Assembly (NCBI GenBank): GCA_945787735.1
Contig: CALZIQ010000014.1
Coordinates: 1 to 43,792 of the forward strand
Reading direction: 5' to 3'
From: an uncultured Chromatiaceae bacterium
GTDB taxonomy: Bacteria; Pseudomonadota; Gammaproteobacteria; Tenderiales; Tenderiaceae
Length of the DNA stretch: 43,792 nt
In this document: positions 15,620-23,951 of the stretch, piece after piece
Numbering within the stretch: position 1 is the first letter of the stretch
How the letters are laid out: the number at the start of each line of letters is the position of its first letter
Program-made: the position numbers and the translations under genes
Notes under the pieces: generated by a model
What the model was told of the DNA's origin: nothing
The model's input: only the letters and a program-made list of their open reading frames with translations
Databases searched by the model: none

Positions 15620-17889
15620 CGCTGGCAAAAAATACAACTGTCGGGCGCAGCCCCAATGCCAAGGTTAGATGGCTAGGGCCTTTGCCGATCTGGGCAACAC
15701 CCAGTCCAGTCGGTCTACGTCTGCAAGACAACAGCCGTGCAGGCCAACCTGCCATTCTGCGTTTCGATCATGATGAGTTTGTGCAGGAATACATCGATGC
15801 TGTGCAGAATGAACCGGAACGCCTGGGTGAATGGATCGCCCAACCGGAGACTTGGCGTGCACCCATGCGTTCACCCATATTGACGCCGTCTGAATCCGTG
15901 GAATCATCCCAGGTCGCTTTTCTTTATGACAAGACACGTCGTCTCACCGCGGCGAAAAAACCGATTCTTCCCACGGCCATAAATTTGCAGGCAGTCAAAA
16001 CCCAGTTCAAGAAAAAATCTTTGGCAAGCGCGTCTGCCATCAGTGACGAACAGTTGCCTCTCAAGCTCTATCAAGCCGGACAAAAACGGCATTACCTGGT
16101 CAGCGCGTCGTTGATTAGCGAAGAACCGGGTCTGCCTGATTGCGTGCCCGAATTACTACAGCAGGAGAAGGCGAGCTTTGTCGTGCGCCGCCTGTTGCCG
16201 CCGGACGATAATCAAAATGCAGCCTTGAATCAGTGGGACGAATATGCCTTTGTGCCTGGTGCTAAACAAAATACCTGGCGCCGTATCGGTAAACACAATA
16301 GCAGCGCCACGCGTACTGTAATCAACAATGAAGAACAGCTGCCCATGTTTCCGGTGAGCTTTGATCACAAAGCCTGTGGTGACAGCCGCCGTCTATTGAG
16401 CGGTGCTATACCTGTCAGTCGGCGTGAGCAATGGGTCGGTGCTGAGCTGGGCACGGATGCAGAGGCAGCCAGTGGTGTGAGCAGCAGCACAGGCAGTGCG
16501 GCCGCAAATATCAGCACCAGCCTGCCCAGCTTTTTGTTTCAGGCCGATGTGGCAGGGCCTTGGAAACTATTGTTGGAACAGGCCGAATTTAAAAAGAACG
16601 CCCTTAACAATAGCTTTACCAATTTCGGCAGTGATGCCACGGCTCAGGCGAATGACCGTAAACGTCTATTGCGTACCAGCCGTGATGAACTGCAAACGGG
16701 TTCCTGGTATGTGCTGCTCGACTTTGCCAAGTTCCTGCAAAATCATCTGCCTGATGTCTGGCAGGTGCTCAAGGGTGATAAACAATTCAGCACGTTGAAT
16801 GATGGTGAGCAGGATCTCGTTACTGCAATCAATAACACCGTGCTTTCCAGTCAGCTGGCCTGGGAGACAATTGCAGGTAAACCTGAAAGCGAAATCACGA
16901 CCAACGCCGAGACGTTTTTGCTGCAGCTATTGCAGTTCATTGCCTTTTGGAATCAGCAAAGCCCGGGTGCAATCAGCGATGCCTTGTTAGCGTCTTTGTT
17001 GGCCATCGGTTGGGGCAGCACTATCCCTTCCGCCAGTGCGCCTTACAAATTTGTTCATCTGAAATGGACTCTAGCTGATGCATTGCTGGTTGCAGACGCT
17101 GCAGAGCAGGGACTGGAAGCAGTGGACACCACCTTTATTCGTTTTAACGAAAACGGCACGCCGATTTCGGTGGACAACAACTGGCCTGGTTTTCTCTTTC
17201 CTTTGGCCGATCCGGTCTTTGATGCGCCCATGCCTGCCGTGGCGGCGTCAGAACTAAGCGGCCTGAGCGGACTTGAGCGTAAACAAACCGCTGTGGATGT
17301 ATTGGCCGAGATGATCGAGCGACTGCTGCCTGCCGCAGACCCAGTGGATGAAATGATCGACAGTGTGCCCTTGGGTGATACACGCGAGGCATGGTTTGTG
17401 GTGCGTTGTGTTTATCAGCGGCCTAACTGCGGCCCTTTATTTGCGCCGTTGGTGAGTGCGGCAACACAGAAATTTCAGATGGCGCCGTTCTTTGATCCCG
17501 ATGCCCCGGCGCGGCCGGTGCGCATTCCTATGCCTGTGGATATCTCACCTGCGGGCTTGCGCAAATATCAGAAGAACACCGGCTTTGTCATCTCCGACAT
17601 GTTGTGCGGCAAGATCAAGGGCATCCGCAAGATGACCTTTGCCGACCTGGTGCTGTCGGTGCTGCCCTGGCCTTTCCATAAGGATCTTCCCGAGCCAGGC
17701 AGCGGTACATGCAAAGAGGGTAGCAACAGCTTCGGCATGATCTGTTCGCTGTCGATCCCGATTGTAACCCTATGCGCCTTGATCCTGATGATGATCATGG
17801 TGGCGCTGTTTGATCTGTTTTTCCGCTGGATTCCTTATCTGTTTATTTGTCTGCCCATTCCGGGTTTGAAAGGCAAGGCGTCGAGTTGA
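15613..17889 (+). CDS. Conserved eCIS protein with hydrophobic C-terminal tail
   Basis: The 758-residue protein starts inside the previous gene (7-base overlap). Most of it is soluble and mixed alpha/beta, with no enzyme motif. The last 160 residues have an unusual, very distinctive block: EAWFVVRCVYQRPNCGPL, APFFDPDAPARPVRIPMPVD, NTGFVISDMLCGKIKGIRKM, DLVLSVLPWPFHKDL. Two hydrophobic segments follow (about 710-752; IPIVTLCALILMMIMVALFD and WIPYLFICLPIPGL). The position between spike and gp25 and the membrane tail suggest a baseplate component that touches a membrane, or a component shielding hydrophobic helices before firing. I do not know the role; it is not a recognisable tape measure, though no better candidate exists in the window. 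Confidence 0.75.
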   Translation: MVTLAKNTTVGRSPNAKVRWLGPLPIWATPSPVGLRLQDNSRAGQPAILRFDHDEFVQEYIDAVQNEPERLGEWIAQPETWRAPMRSPILTPSESVESSQVAFLYDKTRRLTAAKKPILPTAINLQAVKTQFKKKSLASASAISDEQLPLKLYQAGQKRHYLVSASLISEEPGLPDCVPELLQQEKASFVVRRLLPPDDNQNAALNQWDEYAFVPGAKQNTWRRIGKHNSSATRTVINNEEQLPMFPVSFDHKACGDSRRLLSGAIPVSRREQWVGAELGTDAEAASGVSSSTGSAAANISTSLPSFLFQADVAGPWKLLLEQAEFKKNALNNSFTNFGSDATAQANDRKRLLRTSRDELQTGSWYVLLDFAKFLQNHLPDVWQVLKGDKQFSTLNDGEQDLVTAINNTVLSSQLAWETIAGKPESEITTNAETFLLQLLQFIAFWNQQSPGAISDALLASLLAIGWGSTIPSASAPYKFVHLKWTLADALLVADAAEQGLEAVDTTFIRFNENGTPISVDNNWPGFLFPLADPVFDAPMPAVAASELSGLSGLERKQTAVDVLAEMIERLLPAADPVDEMIDSVPLGDTREAWFVVRCVYQRPNCGPLFAPLVSAATQKFQMAPFFDPDAPARPVRIPMPVDISPAGLRKYQKNTGFVISDMLCGKIKGIRKMTFADLVLSVLPWPFHKDLPEPGSGTCKEGSNSFGMICSLSIPIVTLCALILMMIMVALFDLFFRWIPYLFICLPIPGLKGKASS

Positions 17890-17905
17890 TGGGTGAGGAG
17901 AAAAA

Positions 17906-18070
17906 ATGAGCATGCAAAACGAATATTCACCATACCCAGCCTCCCCCTTTCATAAAGGGGGATTGACACGCGTAGGGTGCGCACTGCGCACCATGAGGGT
18001 TGGGGGTGCACCAAACTCAATGGTGCGCAGTGCGCACCCTACGGATGAGAAGGGAAGGAGTAAGGGATGA
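17906..18070 (+). CDS. Possible small ORF built over repeats
   Basis: An ATG after GGTGAGGAGAAAAA opens a 54-codon frame that passes through a palindromic repeat and the second repeat family and stops at a TGA overlapping the gp25 start (ATGA at 18067). The good ribosome site and the overlap suggest a former small gene whose interior was replaced by repeats, or a translated leader that couples gp25. Peptide content is mostly repeat-derived, so the product is doubtful. Confidence 0.3.
   Translation: MSMQNEYSPYPASPFHKGGLTRVGCALRTMRVGGAPNSMVRSAHPTDEKGRSKG
17939..18043. repeat. Composite repeat: single REPIN-like unit plus 24-bp inverted-repeat element
   Basis: A single G/C palindrome (17939-17966) abuts a second element bounded by perfect 24-base inverted arms, 17971-17994 and 18020-18043, beginning CGTAGGGTGCGCACTGCG. 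Each arm also contains the internal palindrome TGCGCACTGCGCA-like core. The same second element recurs at 23859-23924. Confidence 0.85.
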
Positions 18071-18462
18071 AAACCAATACCCAACCTGCACCGGTTAACT
18101 GGCCTTTGTTGGGTCTGCCCGATAGCAGCGGGCGTTTGTATTACCCATCACTGGAAGAGAGCGTGCGCCAGTCAATCAAAATTATTTTACAGACCCTCCC
18201 GGGCGAGCGTGTCATGCGTCCGCGCTACGGTGGTGGATTGGAGCGTTATTTACACGAGCCCAACACGCTCACCACGCGACGCCAAATTCGCGACCTGATC
18301 ACCGAGTCATTAGAGCGCTGGGAACAACGCATCCTGCTCGATCGAGTGGATGTGTGGGAAATCGAGGAGCGCCCGGATGCCGTCCGGGTGGAAATCGTCT
18401 ATCGATTGCGCCGTACTAACCAGGCGCAACAGATGGGCATCACACTGGAACTGGAAGGTTAG
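18067..18462 (+). CDS. Baseplate wedge protein gp25/GPW (Pvc9-like)
   Basis: The 131-residue protein shows the gp25 core: SLEESVRQSIKIILQTLPGE then RVMRPRYGGGLERYLHEPN, the signature loop where baseplate and first sheath ring meet, and a final RRTNQAQQMGITLELEG. In T4, T6SS and eCIS baseplates gp25 nucleates sheath assembly. Length is typical (about 130). A 10-base gap with AGGAGCAGG separates it from baseplate J. Confidence 0.95.
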   Translation: MKTNTQPAPVNWPLLGLPDSSGRLYYPSLEESVRQSIKIILQTLPGERVMRPRYGGGLERYLHEPNTLTTRRQIRDLITESLERWEQRILLDRVDVWEIEERPDAVRVEIVYRLRRTNQAQQMGITLELEG

Positions 18463-18472
18463 GAGCAGGACT

Positions 18473-20713
18473 ATGCCAATCACGCCTCCCCGTTTAGACG
18501 ACAGACGCTACGAAGACCTGGTCGAAGAACTGCTGGCCCGGGTGCCGGCGCACACGCCGGAGTGGACCCCGGCGCAGGTGGGCGACCCGGGTCGAACATT
18601 GTTGGAACTGTTTGCCTGGCTGGCGGACACCGTGCTCTACCGTGCCAACCTGATACCCGAGCGTCAGCGTCTCGCCTTTTTGCAATTGCTCGGTATGCCC
18701 ATGCAAGCGGCCCGTGCATCGCACGGTGTAGTTTCACTCATCCTTGATGAAAAGAATCCTGTCACTGCAGTCACACTGGCCAAAGAGGCGCAGCTGGCCG
18801 GGCCGGTGAATTTTGAATCGCTGTCTGAAGTGACTGTGTTGCCGGTCACCGGCGAGTGTTATTACAAACGTGCGTTGAGCAGCGATGAACAGAGCGATCT
18901 GTCTGAGGTGATCGAAGGCTTGCGCCAGTTTCACAAAATCGACGGCACGGTGGATGCTTATGTCACCACACAAGTGTTTGTCGATGGTTTGGGTATTAAG
19001 AGTGGACTGGATGTGGTGCAAGACACCGCCGATGGCAGTCTTTGGATTGCGCTGCTTGCCAGCCGTCCTGAAGATGTTGCTGCAGTGAAACTGGCGCTGG
19101 CCGGTGATGGCGACAGCAGCGAGATTCTGAATGTGGGCATTGCCCCCGCCATTGAATTGCCCGCCAGCTTTGATGACATCCGCCGCGCCGGTGCGCTGGA
19201 GCACAGCTGGTGGATCAGTACGGAAGATCTGGTCGATGACGAACCGGTGTACAGCAATCTGCGTCGTCTCTCAGACACTACTCAGGATTACACTCGCCGT
19301 GGTATCGAACGCTTAGTGATGCCGGGTGGCGTGGAAGACTTTGGCGTGCTCGAGGGCGATGCACGCAAAGAGGCCAATGCTGGTGTCGGCGATCGGCCGC
19401 CACGTATTGATGATCCCGATAGACTTTCACGTTTAGTGGCTTGGCTCCGTTTGCGCCCAGCGGACAAGCTGGAATCCATGGCCTTGAGCTGGGTCGGTAT
19501 CAATGCAGTTGAGATCGATCAGCGTCAGACTGTGCGTGATCGTGTCATTGGTCAGAGTGATGGCAGTGCCGATCAGTTGTTGTCTTTGCCAATGAGCTCG
19601 GTCGGCCCAGCCAGCTTTGAATTGCAGGTAGAAGAGGCAGGCCGTGGTTATGTGTTGTGGCAGGCGGTTGATGATCTTGCCCTGAGTGGTCGTGACGATG
19701 GTGTTTATAAATTGGATAGCGAAGCTGGCACGGTGCAGTTTGGCAACGGCATCTATGGACGCATTCCCGAAGCGGGGCGTCGCATTCGTGTCGCCACAAT
19801 GCGTGCCGGTGGTGGTGCTGCCGGTAATCTGCCCGCTGGCACATTAGAAGAAATCGAAGCCCGCGGCGTTGATGGAAGTGCCGTTACCAGCAAACTAAAA
19901 GTGATTCAGGGTATTGCCACCGATGGTGGCGCCGATGCTGAAACATTAGACCAGGCCGAGCGTCGTATCCCGGCACGGCTGCGCCATCGTAATCGCGCCG
20001 TGACTGAAGACGACTACCGTTCACTGGTGGCTGAAACGCCAGGCACTCACATCGGTCGTGTCGAAGTGCTGCCACGTTTCATGCCCAGGCAACGGCGTTT
20101 CAATGTGCCGGGGGTGGTATCGGTGATGGTGTTGCCGCGCAAAGAGAGTTTTGATGCGCCACATCCGCGTCCTGATCAACCTTTGATCCAAAAAGTGCAT
20201 GACTATCTCTCGGCGCGCCGCCCATTGGCGACTGAGCTATATGTCATCGGTTGTGAATACATTCCGATGGCTTTGAGTGTTGGTATGACCGTTAAGGCCG
20301 GTTTTGGCCATGACCAGATCAACTACGATGTGCAACAAGCACTAAAGGCCTATCTTGCACCCTTGTCGCCCTATGGACCTAGTGGTGAAGGTTGGCCTTT
20401 AGGTAGCACCATCAAGGACCGCGAGTTGGAAGTGGTGGTTGCGCGTGTCAAAGGCGTTGACACCGTCAGCAGCGTCAACCTGTTCCAGAAGCAGAACAAC
20501 ATCTGGCAGCAGGTGAAACGCGTGCAGCAGTGCGATGCGATTCAGATCACCTTACAGGAGTGGCAATTGCCTGAACTGCTTGCCGTGGTGGTCAGCACCG
20601 ATGGTGTCACGCCGGATACGGTTACCGTGACCGGCATTAGTGGCGGTGGCACAGGTACAACAGCTGGAACGGGTGGCGGTGTGGCCCTCCCAGTTGTTCC
20701 AGAGGTTTGCTGA
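18473..20713 (+). CDS. Baseplate J-like protein (Pvc11-like)
   Basis: From ATG 18473 the product has 746 residues. The N-terminus PRLDDRRYEDLVEELLARVP and DPGRTLLELFAWLADTVLYR with the LIPERQRLAFLQLLGM block is the standard start of eCIS baseplate J. The middle contains EVDQ-like ELQVEEAGRGYVLWQAVDD and FGNGIYGRIPEAGRRIRVA, and the region RRIPARLRHRNRAVTEDDYR then SLVAETPGTHIGRVEVLP is the J core. C-terminal LGSTIKDRELEVVVARVKGV and a Gly/Thr-rich tail end it. It forms the wedge of the baseplate with gp25 and the gpI-like protein. The upstream open frame from 18350 is out of phase with gp25 and ignored. Confidence 0.93.
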   Translation: MPITPPRLDDRRYEDLVEELLARVPAHTPEWTPAQVGDPGRTLLELFAWLADTVLYRANLIPERQRLAFLQLLGMPMQAARASHGVVSLILDEKNPVTAVTLAKEAQLAGPVNFESLSEVTVLPVTGECYYKRALSSDEQSDLSEVIEGLRQFHKIDGTVDAYVTTQVFVDGLGIKSGLDVVQDTADGSLWIALLASRPEDVAAVKLALAGDGDSSEILNVGIAPAIELPASFDDIRRAGALEHSWWISTEDLVDDEPVYSNLRRLSDTTQDYTRRGIERLVMPGGVEDFGVLEGDARKEANAGVGDRPPRIDDPDRLSRLVAWLRLRPADKLESMALSWVGINAVEIDQRQTVRDRVIGQSDGSADQLLSLPMSSVGPASFELQVEEAGRGYVLWQAVDDLALSGRDDGVYKLDSEAGTVQFGNGIYGRIPEAGRRIRVATMRAGGGAAGNLPAGTLEEIEARGVDGSAVTSKLKVIQGIATDGGADAETLDQAERRIPARLRHRNRAVTEDDYRSLVAETPGTHIGRVEVLPRFMPRQRRFNVPGVVSVMVLPRKESFDAPHPRPDQPLIQKVHDYLSARRPLATELYVIGCEYIPMALSVGMTVKAGFGHDQINYDVQQALKAYLAPLSPYGPSGEGWPLGSTIKDRELEVVVARVKGVDTVSSVNLFQKQNNIWQQVKRVQQCDAIQITLQEWQLPELLAVVVSTDGVTPDTVTVTGISGGGTGTTAGTGGGVALPVVPEVC

Positions 20714-23247
20714 TGGATGCCAACGGTCTCAAATTCTGGTTATTAGCCGACGGGTTGCACTGGCATTTGCCGGGTGAACCGCCGGCGTTGGAATATGATT
20801 CCCAGCGCCGCAGCTTGCGCCTGGCACGGCAGCGCCGTGAGCTAAATTTAGTAGAAGATAGATCGGTCGCTGAGACGCGATTAGAAACCGTGCCGCAGGC
20901 GCGTGATGTGCACGGCAACCGCGCTTGGTATGACGCCGACCTGCAACGCATCCTGGCCGTTGGTGTCAGCGACACGCCACAGGCGATCTATTCATTCGCG
21001 CCCGATGCAGAACTGACCGACATGGCCTTGGGTGATGATGGCGTGCTCTACATGGCAGTGGATGGCGCATTGGTTATGCATGACCGACGTCAGCGTTGGC
21101 GCGATGTGGTGATTACCGCAACTGGGTTTAATGCCTGGCGCTTGAGTCCTACGCCGGATGGTGGTGCCTGGGTGCTGGATCGTGACAATCGTCAACTGGC
21201 GCGCCTGACCGGTTATCCCATTTCGGATCGTGCTTTTAAACCTTATACCTCCGATACGGTTCGGCCCTGTAATGAAAACGCCAATCCACCGCGCTTGGTG
21301 ATTATGGATGAAGCAGTATGGCCGGTGGAAGAAACGCCCGTCGCGCTGGCTTGCAGTCTTAGTGGTGAACTGGTTTGCCTGAGTTGGCTTGACGAAGGTG
21401 ATGCGGTGCTAAGACAACTAACCGATGAATTCACACTCAGCGATGCCGTGACCTTGTTGGGCTCTGAATCACCTTACAGTCTGGCATGGGTAGCCAGTGG
21501 CAAGGCGGGTGTGCTGGTGTTTGGAGAAACCACTGATGATACGCCACCAGAACCCAAGAGCGAGGCAAGGGTGTATGCGGTGGATACCACGTTGTCGCAA
21601 CAGTTTCCCTCCGGCGATCTTTATCCGTTGAAAAAGGATTACAACTTCGGCCCCTTTATTCACGGTTTGGATTATCCACCGCATTATCCATCGTTTACTG
21701 GCAGCCATGCCCTGCATCGTTTGTCGTTTCCGTTTTTCACCCGGGTAGGCCAGGGCTATAACACTGGCCTGCATATGCAGCTGGATAGCGCTGAAGTGGA
21801 TGCAGTCTGGCACCGGCTTTACATCGAGGCGTCGATTCCGGTTGGGTGTGGTGTGCGTATCTGGCTGGCGGCGAGCAATGAAGTGCTGGATCACATCAAC
21901 GACACCGACGTGCAATGGTTCGAACATCGTTTTGGTGAACGTTATCAACACGGTGGTCGCAGTGATATTCCTGTGGGCAACTGGGCCTCGATTGCTTCTG
22001 AGTTGCCGCATCACCCTGGACTATTACCTTGTGAGCGCGAGGCAGAACGCAAAGGTTTGTTCAGTGTTCTGATTCAGCGCAGCGGTTTGGCGGTGCGCAG
22101 CCTGCGTGGTCGTTATCTTTATGTGAAGACTGAACTGAATGGTCCGGGCAACGCTACGCCTGAACTGTTTGCCGTGCGCGCCTATGCCAAACGTTTTTCC
22201 TATGTTGAACATTATCTGCCCAAACTCTATTGGGAAAAGACCTTTGCCCCTGAAGCGAATGAAACGGGCAACGCCACTCAGGCAGATTTTCTCGAACGTT
22301 ATGTCAACAACATCGAAGGCATGCTCACCAGCCTGGAAGACAGGGTGGCCTTCAGTGACCTCGTCTCACGACCACAAACCGTGCCGAGCGATGCGTTGGA
22401 ATGGCTGGCAGAGTGGATCGGTTTTCAGTTTGAAGCCGCTTGGTCGGAATCAAAACGGCGACTCTTTCTCGAACGCGCAGCGGATCTGTATCAATGGCAT
22501 GGCACCATCCGAGGTTTGAACTTGGCGCTTGAGATTGCGACTGAAGGCGGTGTTAGCGGCGGTGAGATTGTGGTGTTGGAAGACTATCGCTTGCGTCGCA
22601 CCTTTGCCACCATCATTGGTGCTGACTTGGATGACGATGAAGATCCACTTACCTTAGGCGGTATCGAGACCGGTAACTCGTTCGTTGGTGACACACTGTT
22701 TATCGGCGATGAACAACGGCGTGAGTTTCTGGCCCTGTTTTCCGCCGATCTGGCAGTGAGTGAAGCCGAAGCGGCTGCCATTGATGCTTTTTTTGAAAGA
22801 CTCGCCTTTCGCGTCACCATCCTTGTGCATCAAAATGTTGATCCCCAAGATCTGGGCACCATTCAACGCATTGCCGAACGCGAGGTGCCGGCCCATGTGC
22901 AGTTCAGAATTTTGACCACCAGCGCACCGCTGTTGGTAGGCATCACATCATTGGTCGGGGTGGATACCTACCTCTCAGCCAAACCTGTGCCACGCCCGGC
23001 GCGCATCAACCGCAGTTATGTCGGCCGTGGCGATTATGTCATGGGTCCGGCCACGCTTGATCCGCGCCTGGAAGGCATCGGCTCGGGTGTGCCCGAATTA
23101 CCGGGGCAAAAACCCATCGCCCGCGCCGACGATGTTACATCGGAGTTCGGCGAAGATTTCACACTGGACGGTAGTGCATCGGAGGCGGCACCGGGCCGCA
23201 GTCTGACGGCATATCACTGGCGTTTTATTGACGAAGGAGACGTGTAA
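20713..23247 (+). CDS. Tail protein I-like baseplate protein with beta-propeller and half PKD/Ig domain (Pvc12-like)
   Basis: TGATG couples it to baseplate J. Residues about 60-300 are repeated strands such as ELTDMALGDDGVLYMAVDG and GGAWVLDRDNRQLARLTGYP, like beta-propeller blades. YNTGLHMQLDSAEVDAVWHR starts a second domain. Residues about 497-640 are the gpI-like part: YLPKLYWEKTF, FLERYVNNIEGMLTSLEDRV, ALEWLAEWIGFQFEAAWSES and YQWHGTIRGLNLALEI. The tail ends with KPIARADDVTSEFGEDFTLD, GSASEA and SLTAYHWRFIDEGDV, the first half of a PKD/Ig-like fold that stops before its final strands. Those strands begin the next gene, whose ATG overlaps this stop. Total length is 844. Confidence 0.9.
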   Translation: MDANGLKFWLLADGLHWHLPGEPPALEYDSQRRSLRLARQRRELNLVEDRSVAETRLETVPQARDVHGNRAWYDADLQRILAVGVSDTPQAIYSFAPDAELTDMALGDDGVLYMAVDGALVMHDRRQRWRDVVITATGFNAWRLSPTPDGGAWVLDRDNRQLARLTGYPISDRAFKPYTSDTVRPCNENANPPRLVIMDEAVWPVEETPVALACSLSGELVCLSWLDEGDAVLRQLTDEFTLSDAVTLLGSESPYSLAWVASGKAGVLVFGETTDDTPPEPKSEARVYAVDTTLSQQFPSGDLYPLKKDYNFGPFIHGLDYPPHYPSFTGSHALHRLSFPFFTRVGQGYNTGLHMQLDSAEVDAVWHRLYIEASIPVGCGVRIWLAASNEVLDHINDTDVQWFEHRFGERYQHGGRSDIPVGNWASIASELPHHPGLLPCEREAERKGLFSVLIQRSGLAVRSLRGRYLYVKTELNGPGNATPELFAVRAYAKRFSYVEHYLPKLYWEKTFAPEANETGNATQADFLERYVNNIEGMLTSLEDRVAFSDLVSRPQTVPSDALEWLAEWIGFQFEAAWSESKRRLFLERAADLYQWHGTIRGLNLALEIATEGGVSGGEIVVLEDYRLRRTFATIIGADLDDDEDPLTLGGIETGNSFVGDTLFIGDEQRREFLALFSADLAVSEAEAAAIDAFFERLAFRVTILVHQNVDPQDLGTIQRIAEREVPAHVQFRILTTSAPLLVGITSLVGVDTYLSAKPVPRPARINRSYVGRGDYVMGPATLDPRLEGIGSGVPELPGQKPIARADDVTSEFGEDFTLDGSASEAAPGRSLTAYHWRFIDEGDV

Positions 23248-23585
23248 TGACAACCAAAACACTTGAAGACATTCGGGCCAATCCTATCAAGACCAATGAT
23301 TCGACCCTGACTATCACTATGCCCAATGAAAAACTCAAGGTTGGCAGCCACACTTTTCAACTAGAGGTGGCGGATGACTCGGGCAACATCTCATCGCCAG
23401 CGCAAGTGATGCTGATTGTGATAGACAGCCAAGCGCCGACGGCAGTGCTGACACTCAACGATGAAGAGGGCCGTCCCTTGGAGAACAACTCGGTTGCTTT
23501 TGGCCGCGGTTTTATTCTCAACGGTAAACGGTCTGTCGATATCGGCGGCAGTATTGTTAGCTATACCTGGACCTTGGTGGAGTAA
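23247..23585 (+). CDS. Small protein of two PKD/Ig half-domains
   Basis: The 112-residue protein overlaps the previous gene (TAATG). After a short lead-in, residues about 24-60 (LKVGSHTFQLEVADDSGN then AQVMLIVID) are the closing strands of a PKD/Ig domain whose opening half ends the upstream protein. Residues about 64-112 (APTAVLTLNDEEG, FGRGFILNGKRSVDIGGSIV, SYTWTLVE) are the opening half of another such domain, which is finished by the next gene. The chain would therefore be completed only by its two neighbours. It is likely an assembly linker or fibre base on the baseplate. Confidence 0.75.
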   Translation: MTTKTLEDIRANPIKTNDSTLTITMPNEKLKVGSHTFQLEVADDSGNISSPAQVMLIVIDSQAPTAVLTLNDEEGRPLENNSVAFGRGFILNGKRSVDIGGSIVSYTWTLVE

Positions 23586-23594
23586 ATATTTTCC

Positions 23595-23855
23595 ATGGCC
23601 GACTTCAAGCAAAAAAAGAGTTTTAAAAGTCGGGAATCGCTACTCGTGGTGGACGGCGGCTTGCCGCCAGGCACGTATGTGTTTCAGCTCGAGGTGGAAG
23701 ATGAGAGTGGTAACAAGAGCAAAGCAGCCAAGATAAAAATGAAAATTGTCGAGGCACAAGACCCGGTTAGACCACCGGGAGGAAATGATCGCATTGTTGT
23801 GCCACCGGTTAATCGTGGTTCGAATGTGCGGCGTCGCCGACCAGGGAACCCATAA
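23595..23855 (+). CDS. Small protein with closing half of PKD/Ig domain
   Basis: The 86-residue protein starts 9 bases after the previous stop. GGLPPGTYVFQLEVEDESGN then AAKIKMKIVEAQD supplies the closing strands for the half-domain at the end of the preceding protein. The last 30 residues are Pro/Arg/Asn-rich and basic (VNRGSNVRRRRPGNP), probably flexible. It ends the trio of split domains. Role is unknown; position suggests a fibre adaptor. Confidence 0.7.
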   Translation: MADFKQKKSFKSRESLLVVDGGLPPGTYVFQLEVEDESGNKSKAAKIKMKIVEAQDPVRPPGGNDRIVVPPVNRGSNVRRRRPGNP

Positions 23856-23858
23856 GAT

Positions 23859-23924
23859 GTAGGGTGCGCACTGCGCACCAGGTGTTGGAACAAAACGAAT
23901 AATGGTGCGCGGTGCGCACCCTAC
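23859..23924. repeat. Inverted-repeat element, second copy of the TAGGGTGCGCAC family
   Basis: GTAGGGTGCGCACTGCGCAC and its near-perfect inverted partner ending CGCACCCTAC lie about 20 bases apart. One substitution (G for A in the core of the right arm) breaks perfect symmetry. Same element as 17971-18043. Confidence 0.8.
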
Positions 23925-23951
23925 GGTGAATGGAATTGAAGGAGATCAATC

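Noticed and set aside
14933-15637. 234-codon minus-strand open frame opposite the spike gene
   Set aside because: It mirrors the spike gene, has no protein-like pattern (His-, Gly- and Ala-rich) and no ribosome site. The plus-strand gene is clear.
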